From positions 6,200,001-6,264,000 of the forward strand of contig JAULSN010000003.1 of assembly GCA_033439765.1 (NCBI GenBank): a stretch of DNA of 64,000 bases. The letters run 5' to 3'. How positions within the stretch are numbered: the first letter of the stretch is position 1; every line of letters begins with the position of its first letter. Made by a program: the position numbers and the translations under genes. Origin of the DNA: Lasiosphaeria ovina. Its lineage: Eukaryota > Ascomycota > Sordariomycetes > Sordariales > Lasiosphaeriaceae. This document shows positions 1 through 10,208 of the stretch, piece after piece. The notes beneath the pieces were generated by a model that searched no databases, had not been told where the DNA came from, and was given only the letters and a program-made list of their open reading frames with translations.

Positions 1-182
1 TTGCCGAGCTGGCCCGGGAGGTCCTTGTTGCCAAATTCAGCACCCGACTGGTTGACGCCGTCGAACTGGAACTTGCTCGCGCGCTTGCTCGTCTTGGTGG
101 TAGGGGTTGACGCTTCGCCAGTCGGCGCCGCCAGAGCGGAGCCCATGGCAGCGGCACCAACGAGGACGTCAAGGAACCTCAT
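1..182 (-). CDS. GH5 endoglucanase, N-terminal part only (runs off the window)
   Basis: The minus strand opens with ATG at 180-182 and stays open to base 1, giving 60 residues. Residues 1-19 look like a secretion signal (MRFLDVLVGAAAMGSALAA) followed by a short Ser/Thr/Lys linker. Residues about 37-52 (KFQFDGVNQSGAEFGN) match the start of the catalytic domain of fungal family GH5 endo-1,4-beta-glucanases, where a K-F-x-F-x-G-V-N-x-S-G-A-E-F-G pattern is typical. Known function of the family: secreted cleavage of internal beta-1,4-glucan bonds in cellulose. The catalytic glutamates lie outside the window, so activity and integrity cannot be judged. Neighbouring genes to the right are broken, so this one may or may not be intact. 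Confidence 0.65.
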   Translation of the reverse strand, partial: MRFLDVLVGAAAMGSALAAPTGEASTPTTKTSKRASKFQFDGVNQSGAEFGNKDLPGQLG

Positions 183-1145
183 GGCTGAATCAGGTACTGG
201 CTACCTTTGCTGGGCTGCTAATAGTAAGCAGGGCTTTGATCCCAGATAACTGCCCACGCACTGACATTGAGTTGCATTGGCTCTGCTGGGTCTGGATTCT
301 TTATACAATGCTTCGAGGACCAGGCACAAGTCGGCCCTCATTTCACCTGAAGGCATCACCATGTGGGCGGAATTGGTTGCTCCGCCCTCGTTAATGGTGA
401 GATAGAGTGCTGGTTCAATCACAGGAGCCGGGCTGCACAGACCCAAGGTGCCGTGTTGCGAGGCGAGGGGCACGCCGTCCCGGGGATTTAGAGTCGTCGT
501 TATGCATTCAGGCATTGGCCTGGCCGAGCAGGGTCATGTCAGACTCCTGATTGGGTTTGTGGGGTAGAGCTGGGCAGTCGGGAAATACTTGCCAGTTATT
601 ATTTCCCCTTTTCACTCGTTTATGACCAGTCTTCCCGCCAACAGCGCCCCGACAGCCGGTAGTCGCGGGCTGCACAGAGTTGGGGTTAGTGGGGTGATTG
701 CGCTTGCTTGCTCGGAGACATCTCATCCGCCCCCCAACATAGCCGAGACGTGGAGAGCGGGCCGGCCGGCAAGTCGAGATTCAGCCGAATGCGGTCGACG
801 CTTCTCGAACATCAGCTTCCCAACTAGTATGTTGTTTCAGTCTTGTTATCGGCCTTGTGTGGCTGAGTAAATAATCCGCTGACTGCTTGTTGTTTATGGG
901 CTGTCTTGGACCAGAGCTGACTTCACCAGTTCTTTCAGGTACGGCAATTAACATAATAGCTGAAGTTTGCAAACCTAGTGCAATAAGACAAGAAAGAGGG
1001 TCACATAATCCTCACTTGACAGGGACAGTGATAGTTGCGTTCATTCTGAAATGGAGTCAATGGACGGGAACCTATGGTTTCAAAGTTCTATTCTATTTTC
1101 TATCTAAACATTTCGCAAATAGCCCAGCTCCGCCTTGCCGCCACG
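183..1145. other. intergenic, upstream of the GH5 gene
   Basis: No coding sequence with recognisable homology on either strand. It should contain the promoter and 5' UTR of the leftward GH5 gene. Short open frames here lack family motifs and are treated as chance. Confidence 0.6.
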
Positions 1146-2345
1146 TCATGCGCCGGTGAGAATAGAACTCGCAACTTTCTCGGCAAGCGCATAGATAGTT
1201 GCTTAGGGGTGGCCGGGGAGAGCAAAGGGAAGGATCGAGGCATCGACGACGCGCAGGCCGCTAACGCCAAAGACCTTCGCACGTCAGTCGGTAACGCAGC
1301 GAGCAGCGATGTAATCCGCGCCGAGAAACTCTGGCGCGCCACCGCTGGGAGTTTCTCAAAGGCGATGTAGCCGCCGGCCGAGCTCGGCGGCCCGCCCTGG
1401 TACGTGTTGTACTGCGCGAGAATTGCGGTCTGGCGCGCCGGGTCGGCGAGCTCGCTAGCGAGTGGAAGGTACCAGCAGATAAAATCACCTCTTTCCTTGC
1501 CGTCAGAGTGTAGCTAGTGCCGCCGGTCGAAACCGACACCCCAGTAGCCTTTCCCGAGGAGATCAGGATCTTGGAAGCCAGCGTCCGGTTGTAGACTTTG
1601 ATCTGGGTCCACTGAAGGGCCTCGGCCAGGTAGCTCGACTCGGAGGACGACCGGACAGCCTGGGGCGAGATGGTCTCGGTGGTGTAGGCACCGCCAGAGA
1701 GGAAGCCGCTGTTGAAGCCGAGCGGGTTCTTGGCGAGCCCGATGGCCTGCAGGGCGACGGCAAACCACGTGTTGGTCGGATCGGCCCAGTTGGCGTAAGA
1801 CACCTGGAGCGGCCCGCAGGTCGGCAGGCCGGCGCAGAAGACGGTTGGGTCGTATGTGAAGGTTGCCTTTGGGGTTGCACGCTTGAGCCAGTTGGGCGGG
1901 CTCAGCTCGGCCGACTTGAGAAAGAAGGGAAGCATTCCAGCCCACGTGTAGCTTGCATGGCCCGCGGTAGCGGCCCAGCGCAGGTACGTGCTCTTGGTGG
2001 CGCGGTGGTAGGCCATGGTGTTGATGGCCGAGCTGCCGCCCAGCGTCTTGCCAGCGGCATAGTGCACCTTACGGTTGGCCGCGCCCGTCTGGGGCTGAGA
2101 CAGGAGCTCTCAGTCCAGGTTTGGGAGCGGCGGGAAGAACTCGACGGGGGCCAGCACTGGGTTGGAGAAGGCAGCAGACGTGCACATCAACACATAAGGT
2201 TCTTAATCACATACCAACATAGTCGTATGTCGCGCTCCCTGGAACGGGGAACGAGCGAGGACCGCGAGGCAATTCTCGCCGTGGGAACAGACCAGACCAG
2301 ATATGTTAGTGCCGCAAAGGCCGCCACACCAATGGGCGAAAACAT
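1146..2345 (-). pseudogene. GMC (glucose-methanol-choline) oxidoreductase relic
   Basis: Reading leftward, a signal-peptide-like start (ATG at 2343-2345, MFSPIGVAAFAALTYLVW) is followed by a trace of the YDYV strand that normally leads into the FAD-binding GxGxxG loop, but the loop itself is gone. GMC sequence resumes near 2190 and includes the signature G-K-T-L-G-G-S-S-A-I-N. An in-frame TGA sits at 2110-2112, where LPNLD-W-E is expected. After the A-G-T-F-H-S segment (about 1470) part of the substrate domain is missing and the frame changes. The C-terminal block V-V-D-A-S-I-L-P-F and P-G-H-P survives, but the following Gln codon is TAA (1203-1205). The relic then runs to a normal-looking TGA at 1146-1148. 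The family is usually 560-620 residues; about 400 codons remain. At least two nonsense changes plus internal deletions make this a pseudogene. Two CG-to-TA type changes suggest, but do not prove, repeat-induced point mutation. Confidence 0.8.
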
Positions 2346-3737
2346 GTGAGCGGGTTGCGGGGTGTGCAAGTCAAGCTTGGAGATCGTCAGACACGGGCTG
2401 GGTCCTCTGGTTGGGGGGTTGAGATGAGGGAGGGCAGGACGACTTCGCTACCAGACTAAATAAATAAATGTTATACTCTGGGTCTGCCTCTTTATTAAAA
2501 GCGCCAGTAGAGCCCGGATCTGGCCAGGGCGTTGAACCCGAGTTATTATTACCACTAAGTAACTGGCGGCGGCTGCAATACATATTTTAGATGCCTAGAC
2601 TAGAACAGCAAAATAAACTAGGTACGGATATGCGGTCGACTATTATTCATTACCTACTCCATCGCCCTGCCCAGACTCCTTGGAAGTAAAGCTACTGGGA
2701 TCCAGGAACAGCGAAAAGCGAGGACAGTATGACACGGGTCTTGGGGTGCCCATCAGCCAGCCAACCAGGCGAGTCACGGCTCGATACTGCTAGGCTCTAG
2801 CCGCCCTAATTACATATATGGCCAGCCTCTTATGCAGCCGTGTTGCTAGGAGCGAGAAGCACCATTCAGTATCTAGTAATATTGAACAATAACTGATGTG
2901 CACTGCGTAACACAACAGGATAGAACCTAGGGAGATGCAGAAGACTTGAACTCTGAAGTTCCGGCTGAACTGAAAGCACGGCTTGTGGTTGGTGGGCCTG
3001 GGACTTGGCCGCCGGATAGGGCCCCCACATCCCAGCAGCAAGTTATTCTCACTAACGTTCTAACAGGTAGAGAGAGACAAAGGGGAAAGAAAGAGACAAG
3101 ACGGCAATGGTAACCCATCACTTCTTTTCCCATCTGCTCGTGTTCTAGCAGTGTTTTACGCCGACTACCCGCCGTTAAGCCTTGTCTTTGTCTGTTCGCA
3201 GACCGGAAGCTAGCAAACTGACAGATAACGAAGCATCTCGCCCACTTTCACACTGCAAAGTGCGGCGAGCCACGGGTTGGTGGAGAGCCGGTGCAGTATA
3301 GCGGCCCACTTCCCGACCATTGCTGACGGGATGGCACGCCAAGTACTGCAAACCAAAGCTCGGCTCACTCCGGACCAGGTAGTGCTATGCAGGTGCTTAG
3401 AGGCCTTGTCAATGCCATGCATGCACCCTCCCCCGCTTCCACCAGCAGCCACCCAAAGGCAGACCCAAATACCTGGCAAAGGCGCACGAAACTGGGCCAC
3501 GTCCCAGTTGACAGTTCGAAAGCTCGACATGTGCCGGCGTGGAGATGACGGGGAGGATCGACAGCCAGATCTCAGGTCACGTCTTTGGTCTCCCTGACCA
3601 GATCGCCAGATCGCACGCTACCAAACTGTTGACGAGAACTGATAGGGATTGCCTATGCGCAATAAGAATACGTCAGTGAGCCACATCTTTGACGAGCTGC
3701 TATCCAGACTAGCAGAATGCTGGAAGGCAATTAGAAC
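2346..3737. other. intergenic, no gene seen
   Basis: 1.4 kb of mixed composition with short AT-rich patches (2460-2640, 2880-2930). The open frames near 3210-3597 on both strands overlap each other and have no recognisable motif. I see nothing supportable. Confidence 0.5.
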
Positions 3738-5064
3738 GTGATTAGATCAGAGTCGGATTCGTATGTTTTTTGTTTTTCCTGTCATCTAGCCTCCAGCCTC
3801 CTCGGCGCAATTCCATCATCGGAACCTGCATGCAGCTCATCAAGGTGGCTAACAACTAGGTCGCAGATTCTATATACTGGCTTGATAGTTGCAACCGTCT
3901 ATGGTGAGTCTCTCTTCCAGTCCCTTGGTCATCCGCCTTTTGGTGGGTATCCGGGTGCACAGAGGCTAACGGGGATAACAGCTATCAGTATGGGTTGGGT
4001 CTCCACATTTGGGATGTTCCCCTCGAGACCGAAGTCTCGATGCAAAAGGTTACTACCTTGGTACCAACATGTGTTCCTCTGCCAGTCTCCTATGCTAACG
4101 GTTGCGCCTGTAATCAGTGTGGCTTCACCTCTCAGGTCTTGTACCCGTCGTCCCTCGGCGTTATTAAGCTGTCAATCATCATGTTCCTCCTGCGTGTCCT
4201 CACAAAGGACCATGTCTGGCGGAAATCGCTGTACGGCCTCGCCGCGTGCGTCGTGTGCTCGGAGAGCGCCTTTACCATCGCCCTATTTCTCCAGTGCCGG
4301 CCCCTCAACTTCTACTAGGACAAGACGATCGAGGGCAGCTACTTCGACCAGCCCAAGTTCTACTACGCCGACGCTGCCCTGAACATGACAACCGACATCT
4401 TCAACCTGTCGCTGCCCTGGTTCATCTTCCGCAGTCTGAATCTCTCCAAGAGACGCAAGATTGAGCTTCTGCTTGTGTGCTCTGTCGGAGTCTTGTGCGT
4501 TCGCTGTCTTGCCCGTTTAGATCACTGACCAAGCTGACATGCTGCTTCTAAAGCACGCTCGTTTCCAGCATCGTCCGGCTACCGCATCTTCACAATTTGA
4601 ACCAGTCCAAGGACCCAACTTGTATGTTTCCCCTTAACTCTCTAGCTCTCACGTTTAGTGGCATCACACTAATAAATCCCCAGGGGATGTTGTTGACATT
4701 TGCATCTGGTCCATTACCGAGTTGGGCTCGGCCATCACTCTCTCCAGTGTGCCGGCCATCCGGCCGCTCTTCGCCCACATCTTTCCGAAGGTCATGGGAT
4801 CTGCCAGAAGCAGCAAAGACGCAAGCAGCAACCAACTCCCGTCATCGGGCCACCCGCCGGACCAAAAAGGGCCACCATTTTGCTGGCTCGGAGACGACGA
4901 GCGCCAGCCAGAACAACAGCCCTCCACAATGGTTTTCGTACACGGCGCTGGACGACATTGATGACGGGATGGCCAAGACGAGAAGCGAGGACAAGGAGAG
5001 TCAGGTGCACATTCTCGAGAATAACGCGAACGGCACCTTGCCGGTCCCAGCGAAGAGACATTGA
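3738..5064 (+). pseudogene. PTH11/rhodopsin-like integral membrane protein, degraded
   Basis: Blocks typical of the fungal rhodopsin-like/PTH11-related seven-helix family appear in order: Y-G-L-G-L-H-I-W-D-V-P-L-E (3983-4021), G-V-I-K-L-S-I-I-M-F-L-L-R-V (4159-4200), the F-x-C-R-P-L-N-F-Y block (4289-4315), A-A-L-N-M-T-T-D-I-F-N-L-S-L-P (4373-4419), and V-P-A-I-R-P-L-F (4750-4775). Introns with good ends are 4049-4117, 4495-4553 and 4622-4683, probably also 3904-3981. Lesions: TAG at 4316-4318 replaces the Trp expected after N-F-Y (a TpG to TpA change, RIP-like context); the segment before the Y-G-L-G-L block is one base out of frame with the preceding exon; and the C-terminal tail (S-Q-V-H-I-L-E-N-N) is in a different frame from the last helix, with the shift near 4800-4830. 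Known relatives are surface receptors or membrane sensors; here function is probably lost. Confidence 0.72.
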
Positions 5065-5745
5065 ATTGCAAACTGACTTTAGAGTCCTACTAATAGTTCA
5101 TAATTATATTTATATTTAATTCATTTCTACTTCCAGCATTTCGAATGTCGCCCCTCCGCATGTACTTGTAACTTAGGAGTAACGTGTTATGCTGCGCCAC
5201 CCACGACATCTACAAATTGCTGAAGCTAAACAAGTCGGTGGCTGGTAATTATTATGGAAGGCGGTAGGGAAATTATAACCGAGCTCGGCCTACCCTACCT
5301 TGAACCTGTGGTTGCATCCTGCCTCGGTATCGTTGCCGAGCTACCCCTGGAACAGACGAGGGTAGGCTGGGTACCTAGCTAACATATCTACCCACCTAGA
5401 TACTGCGGAAGTTCAATTCCCCCAGTCGTTATCTGGCACTGATATTAATGAACAGCCAGGCTTTGGGCAGCGCGGCACATTTGCTCCGCATTCCGAGCTA
5501 GGCGAGAGCCGCAACCTCATATCAGCCACGACTAGCCTCATTTATCCCGGAACCGGCACCGGCATCCCCTCAACCACCAGTGTCATATTGCCGGCCAGGT
5601 TACCATGCAGTCTGCTGCAGCGGGGGGTATGGCGCACATAATGTAGCAGCCCACTCTCCTTCGACGACGATGCCGAGCAGAGATTCTTGGTGGCCTGGAA
5701 CCGGACATAGCAATATTGGAAGTCGCCGACTGACACACAGCAGGA
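5065..5745. other. intergenic / promoter of the HEFGH protein gene
   Basis: About 680 bases, AT-rich near 5085-5130, without recognisable coding sequence. The right half should contain the promoter of the gene starting at 5746. Confidence 0.5.
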
Positions 5746-7047
5746 ATGGGGGTTCTGGCGCGACTTGTAATAGCTGTGGCTGCGGCATCGATAGGCGGCG
5801 TCGTCTCGGGGTCTTCGCTCGCCTCGGCACCGCCGGCCCAGTTCACGCCCAACCCGCGTGTCGGGCCCGGGGGCACCAAGTACAAGGACTCTGCGCACTT
5901 CCGCGTGTACGGGGCAACAAACGACTCGTTGGCGGATGGGGCTATTGGCATGCTTGAGGCCGCGTACGCGTGCTTCGTCGACGGGCTCGGGTGGCGCAGC
6001 CCCGGGCTGAGCTTTAAGCAAGACACGGACGACGGGCCGTGGAACAAGCTCAACGTGTATCAGGTCGACACCCTTCCCGGCGCGGCGGCCAACACGCCCA
6101 CGGATCCGACGCTGGGTCTCGCGTGGCTCAATGTGGTCAAGGACTACATGGCGGAGCCGAGCGTGGTGGTGCACGAGTTCGGCCACGCCCTGACGTACTG
6201 CGAGCGCTACTGGATCGACCAAGGCCGCACCGGTGCTTGGTGGGAGACGGTGGCCAACTTTGTCGCCGACACGTACATCACGTCCAGCTACTGCGCCAGT
6301 GCCAGGGCCAAGTTCAAGCAGAAGGACAACGGCAACACCCTCATCGACCTCAAAAAGGTCATTGGCGACTCGTACCAGGTTATCGTCGACGGCACGAGAG
6401 ATTCTGGGAATTATTATCAGGCCTGGCCCTTCTTCACATACATGCACAACAACCCGGACAACATCACGGGGTTGGGCCCAGCCATGTTTCCGGCCGTGTG
6501 GGTGCGGTACAAGCGCAACAGCAACGAGACGCCGCTGCACGTGCTGGAGCGCATCGTGTCGCCCACCAAGATCCAGACGGTCGTGGCGCGCTACTGGGCT
6601 CGCATGGCCTTTGTCGACATTGGTCACGCCAAGGCGCAGGCCCAGTTTGCGAGCCAGCGCAAGAGCCTCAACTATGCCAACTGGGACGCGCAGGGCGGCA
6701 CCGGAAAGTACCGCGTCAAGACCGCCCGGCGCCCGCGGTACATGGGCGCCAACATCACGCCGCTCAAGGCAACGTCGGGCAGTACTGTTGTGGCCGTCAA
6801 CGTCACGGCGGCCTCGGCGCCGTTCAGAGCCATTCTGGCAATCCGGGCTGGCGGCGGGAGCGGAGCGGTTAGATATGTAGAGCTGGCAAACGGCGTTGGG
6901 CAGGCGACGCTGGGCAGCGGCGAAGAGGCCATGCTAGTCGTGGTCAACACGCCCGCCGCGCTCGTGCTCTTCGACCCGTTCAACCTGACGACCGAGACCA
7001 ACACGGGCGTCGACTACCAGGTCCAGCTCACGGGGGCAACCATATAG
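5746..7047 (+). CDS. secreted HEFGH-motif protein, DUF6055-like (putative metallohydrolase)
   Basis: A single open exon encodes 433 residues. Residues 1-27 form a signal peptide with an Ala/Val-rich core. Residues 143-147 are H-E-F-G-H, the zinc-binding HExxH pattern, and E168 in G-A-W-W-E-T-V-A-N-F lies about 20 residues further on, where gluzincin-like enzymes place their third metal ligand. The C-terminal third (about 335-433) reads as a beta-rich accessory domain with several N-x-S/T sequons, fitting a secreted glycoprotein. The layout resembles the uncharacterised DUF6055 family found in fungi and bacteria. Zinc binding and peptidase activity are inference from the motif only. The ATG at 5746 is the first that gives a proper signal peptide. 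GC-rich third positions indicate a real, intact gene, in contrast to its broken neighbours. Confidence 0.8.
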   Translation: MGVLARLVIAVAAASIGGVVSGSSLASAPPAQFTPNPRVGPGGTKYKDSAHFRVYGATNDSLADGAIGMLEAAYACFVDGLGWRSPGLSFKQDTDDGPWNKLNVYQVDTLPGAAANTPTDPTLGLAWLNVVKDYMAEPSVVVHEFGHALTYCERYWIDQGRTGAWWETVANFVADTYITSSYCASARAKFKQKDNGNTLIDLKKVIGDSYQVIVDGTRDSGNYYQAWPFFTYMHNNPDNITGLGPAMFPAVWVRYKRNSNETPLHVLERIVSPTKIQTVVARYWARMAFVDIGHAKAQAQFASQRKSLNYANWDAQGGTGKYRVKTARRPRYMGANITPLKATSGSTVVAVNVTAASAPFRAILAIRAGGGSGAVRYVELANGVGQATLGSGEEAMLVVVNTPAALVLFDPFNLTTETNTGVDYQVQLTGATI

Positions 7048-8119
7048 CTAGACTTGGGGTAAATAATTAGCTGGGGGGGCTGGCAATTATGAAATTTTCG
7101 CTAGGCCGCGCCGCCAGTGCTGGTTCGGTGTCTTTTGACCAGGGTACCTAAAGTGATGATGGTAGCGGTTACGCACCCAGCTCGCGCCAGCCCTAGTCAA
7201 ACAAAAACGTGTGTACATAGCTCCAGTGACGGCGCCGGCCCGAGTGCAAGGGGTATCGCTTGGTTTCGACGGCCAGCTCATCGACGAACTCGTTGCCGGG
7301 CACGTGGTCGTGACCCGGGCACCAGCGTAACTTAACATCGCAGCCGCCCGCAGTCAGGTCGGCCAGGGCGTATACGTGCCATCGTATTCCTATTCTTGTC
7401 CTCGCCGTTGTCTTCCAGTCGAGTTCGGTTCTTCGCCAGCCTCGTCACGAACGCCTGAGGGGGGCTTCCTCCCGGCGTGAAATTCGGAGGGGTATATGCT
7501 GTCCATTTTTCTGTTCACCGCACCGTTAATTAAATTCATCCAATGAAATAGCACTGGATATAAGTACCCCAACTACTGTTTCTAATTATTTTAGTAAATT
7601 GAATATTATCAAGTACGTACACATCTGGATCTGAACGAGATATTCAAACAACCACGTAACTACAAGTCTCGTGAGTAATGCACAAATTATTGCTTCCTAT
7701 CTAACAGGATATGTACCTACCCACCAAACTTTGGTCATGAAGCCGACCACAAAATCTTGGTGGGCCAGGTGTTAGAATCACAAGTTCGGCGCAGGAGGTG
7801 GGACAATTATCAGTAGTAATATTCACATGGTTGTATTGGTACCCAGGTCTGGAGTTTCCAGGCGACTTGTAATACGTACGAGTCGCTTATCCGTCCAGAT
7901 GTGATCAAGATGATCTGTCATGGCTCCCCACGACGGTCTATTCACATAATCTGTAACGGCAGAAGCCGTCGAGATCCTGCTGGCCCCGAGATTCCAAGTA
8001 CAAAGCAACGGTTTCCCGCCCGCCCAAACCGCTACCATTTCTCCTCCATCACCAAGTCAGCTCATCTCAACTACAACACCAGCTTATCCAACCAACTTGA
8101 CTTTCACGGGCCCATCAAA
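7048..8119. other. intergenic with a retroelement trace
   Basis: No intact gene. A short RNase H-like relic is listed separately at 7255-7381. From about 7560 to 7900 the DNA is AT-rich. The last 100 bases before 8120 are rich in C/A (tcaactacaacacc type), as in fungal 5' UTRs, and probably served the KP4-like gene. Confidence 0.5.
7255..7381 (-). mobile_element. short RNase H-domain relic of a LINE-type (Tad/CgT1-like) retrotransposon
   Basis: On the minus strand one frame reads Y-A-L-A-D-L-T-A-G-G-C-D-V, then K-L-R-W-C-P-G-H-D-H-V-P-G-N-E-F-V-D-E-L-A. The W-C/V-P-G-H-x-G-x-x-G-N-E-x-A-D-x-L-A pattern is characteristic of the RNase H domain in fungal non-LTR retrotransposons and related elements. 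The invariant Ala-Asp is here Val-Asp. No reverse transcriptase is visible nearby, so only a scrap is left. The match is short and could be coincidence, but the key residues are in the right order. Confidence 0.45.
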
Positions 8120-8564
8120 ATGGTTTCCACCTCAAAGATGTATCGCAAAAATCTCGCCGTCGTCGCCGCTCTCCTGGCCAGCCAGCACGGCCAAGGCTGA
8201 ACGCGGTATCAACTGCCGCGGCAGCTCGATGTGCTTCAAGGCCGGCACGCTGAAGCTGTTCCAGGAGCTGGCTCCGTCGCTCGACCAGGACCGCCAGTAT
8301 CAAAACGGTGAGCACATCATGTGCGAGTTCGCCGCCGGCACCACCTTCTGCCTCTTCCTCCAGGGCACCGGGTTCAGAGCGCCCGGCCGCTCCATCGGCC
8401 CGCTGATCGACGCCTTGGTCGACCACAACTGTGACACTTGCGGCAGTGTGCCCATCTTCTTCCCCTCGCGAAACAACGACCCCAGCAGCGGCATCCTCAC
8501 GTCGAATGCCGTCTTCGATCCCGAGGGTTGTACCTCCAACGACCAGGTGGCGAGAATCTGCTGA
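8120..8564 (+). pseudogene. KP4-like killer-toxin-family small secreted protein, frameshifted
   Basis: The ATG at 8120 opens a signal-peptide-like frame that stops at 8198-8200. The mature-protein part is in another frame, open to a TGA at 8562-8564. It begins with the G-I-N-C-R-G-S-S-M-C block and continues with cysteines near G-E-H-I-M-C, F-C-L-F-L-Q, N-C-D-T-C, E-G-C and a C-terminal I-C. This spacing matches fungal homologues of the Ustilago virus killer toxin KP4, secreted proteins thought to act on channels of competitors or hosts. No ATG lies in the mature frame upstream of the conserved block. A four-base tandem repeat (CAGC twice, 8179-8186) sits exactly where the frame changes, so a small duplication is the likely cause. 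A sequencing error is the main alternative. As given, no secreted mature product would be made. Confidence 0.72.
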
Positions 8565-10208
8565 TCGGGTCTGACTCGACGGACCAGGAGCAGGCCGATT
8601 GTCTAGGATGATGCACAGAATATCAGACGTGAAGGGGAAAGAGTTTCAGGTCGGATATATGCTGTTAGCGGGATCTAGGGTTCTCTTGACATTTCACGCC
8701 CGGCAATTTTGGGCAATAGTCGCTCCTTTGTCCTGCTTCATAGCCTGTAGGCCCCAAGACACAGATGGAATAGATGAACGCCACCTAAAAAATATAACTG
8801 ACCTAGATTACTACGTGACACCCGGTTCCATACGCCAAGAAGCTAGAACGTCGGTTATCGGTGCCGTGTTGATTCCTGATAACCGTAATTACTGGAGTTT
8901 TCCCATACATCCGGGACACCAACTACCTAATTAGTCTCATCCTTCTTGACAGCCGGCTCATTAGTTACCTTTATCTCTAAGTATGTATTCTAGTTAAGTC
9001 GCGACGGTGCAGCTCCTACCCACAGCTCGAGAGCAGGCCATGGAGACGCGATAAAACTCGGTTGCATTCCTAGTTCGTGCCCCGTCGATATTAACCAACT
9101 TGGCGCTGAAGCCATAATTAGGTACCTGACCAAAACGTGGACTGCTCTCTTCATATCTGCCCAGGGTAAGTATTCGTACCTGCTTAGTGGTGGTAATTAT
9201 ACATTTTGGGATGATGATGTTTACTAGTGCTATGGTATCATGTGAGGAATTCAGACTATATCGTTTGGGGTGTAATGTCTCTTGAGGCATCAGGTATGGC
9301 CTCCAACCCCATAACCGAAGTAACAAACAGAACAGAACTAAATGGTATACAGGTGGTGGCGATGCTGCTTGTTGACTAGTAGTCTAGGTAGTCAGTTGAC
9401 CAGTCTCCTAAGCAGATCCTCAAGTCACATTGATCCTTGAACTGACAACTTCCGCTACGCTAATGAAAGACGATGCCTTGGCGAAGAAACGACGCCGGAA
9501 TGGTCGTCGGCGGCCGACTTTGTCTTACATCCGTCCGTGGCGGGAGGGATAAACCCGAGCCCCTCCCTCCATTTGTTCGTGGCCACTCCATAATGCGAAA
9601 CAGACCTTCCCCTGACCAACCCTCGTCTATGGTTTGTTACTTTACAATTTATCTACCTCGTCTATATTGCCTCCTACACGGCCCATCTGTGTCTGGTATA
9701 TTATAGCATAGACCCGATCTGATGCAATGTTTGCTCAAGGCTCAATGCGCCCATGTGCCTTAGACGAGCGATGGGCGCCGTCTCCCTAACGCTTATTGCG
9801 AGCGACAAATTCGGGAACGGTATGGAGTACCTGCGAGCGCAATGAACGCATCGCCAGCGAATGCGTTGCAGTGCTTAGAAGGCGGCGCGGCGCGAATTCT
9901 CGACCCGTCGTCACGTTTCCACGTTGGTCGTCCAAGACGGTCCAATTGCGTCGTGTTCGATCACAACGCAGTGACGGTGCTGCGGCACCTCCTTGCGAGA
10001 GCTCTGAAAGGAAGCAGCTGCCGTACCCCTACCAAAAAGCCGAGAACCGCACAAGTCCCAGCCCAGAAGAGGGTGGTCCAAGTATGGGGAGTCGAGCTTC
10101 CTATCGCATCCCTCGACGATATGGTGTCGGTGGCAGGAGCCCAAAAAATCAGGGCCCGAAGCGACATGCAACCAAAAAAGAAACCTCCAAAATCGCTAAT
10201 GGGTCGCC
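8565..10208. other. intergenic, no gene seen
   Basis: 1.6 kb with AT-rich parts (8620-9420) and scattered short open frames without motifs. The frames at 9796-10314 partly overlap the 3' end of the next gene and are not convincing. Confidence 0.5.

Noticed and set aside
5542..6627. 361-residue open frame on the minus strand
   Set aside because: It is the antisense shadow of the secreted HEFGH gene; GC-rich third positions of the real gene keep the opposite strand open. Its translation is Arg/Val/His-rich with no motif.
8097..8119. upstream extension of the KP4-like mature frame as an alternative start
   Set aside because: The frame there begins at TTG, not ATG, and encodes no signal peptide, so it does not rescue the gene.
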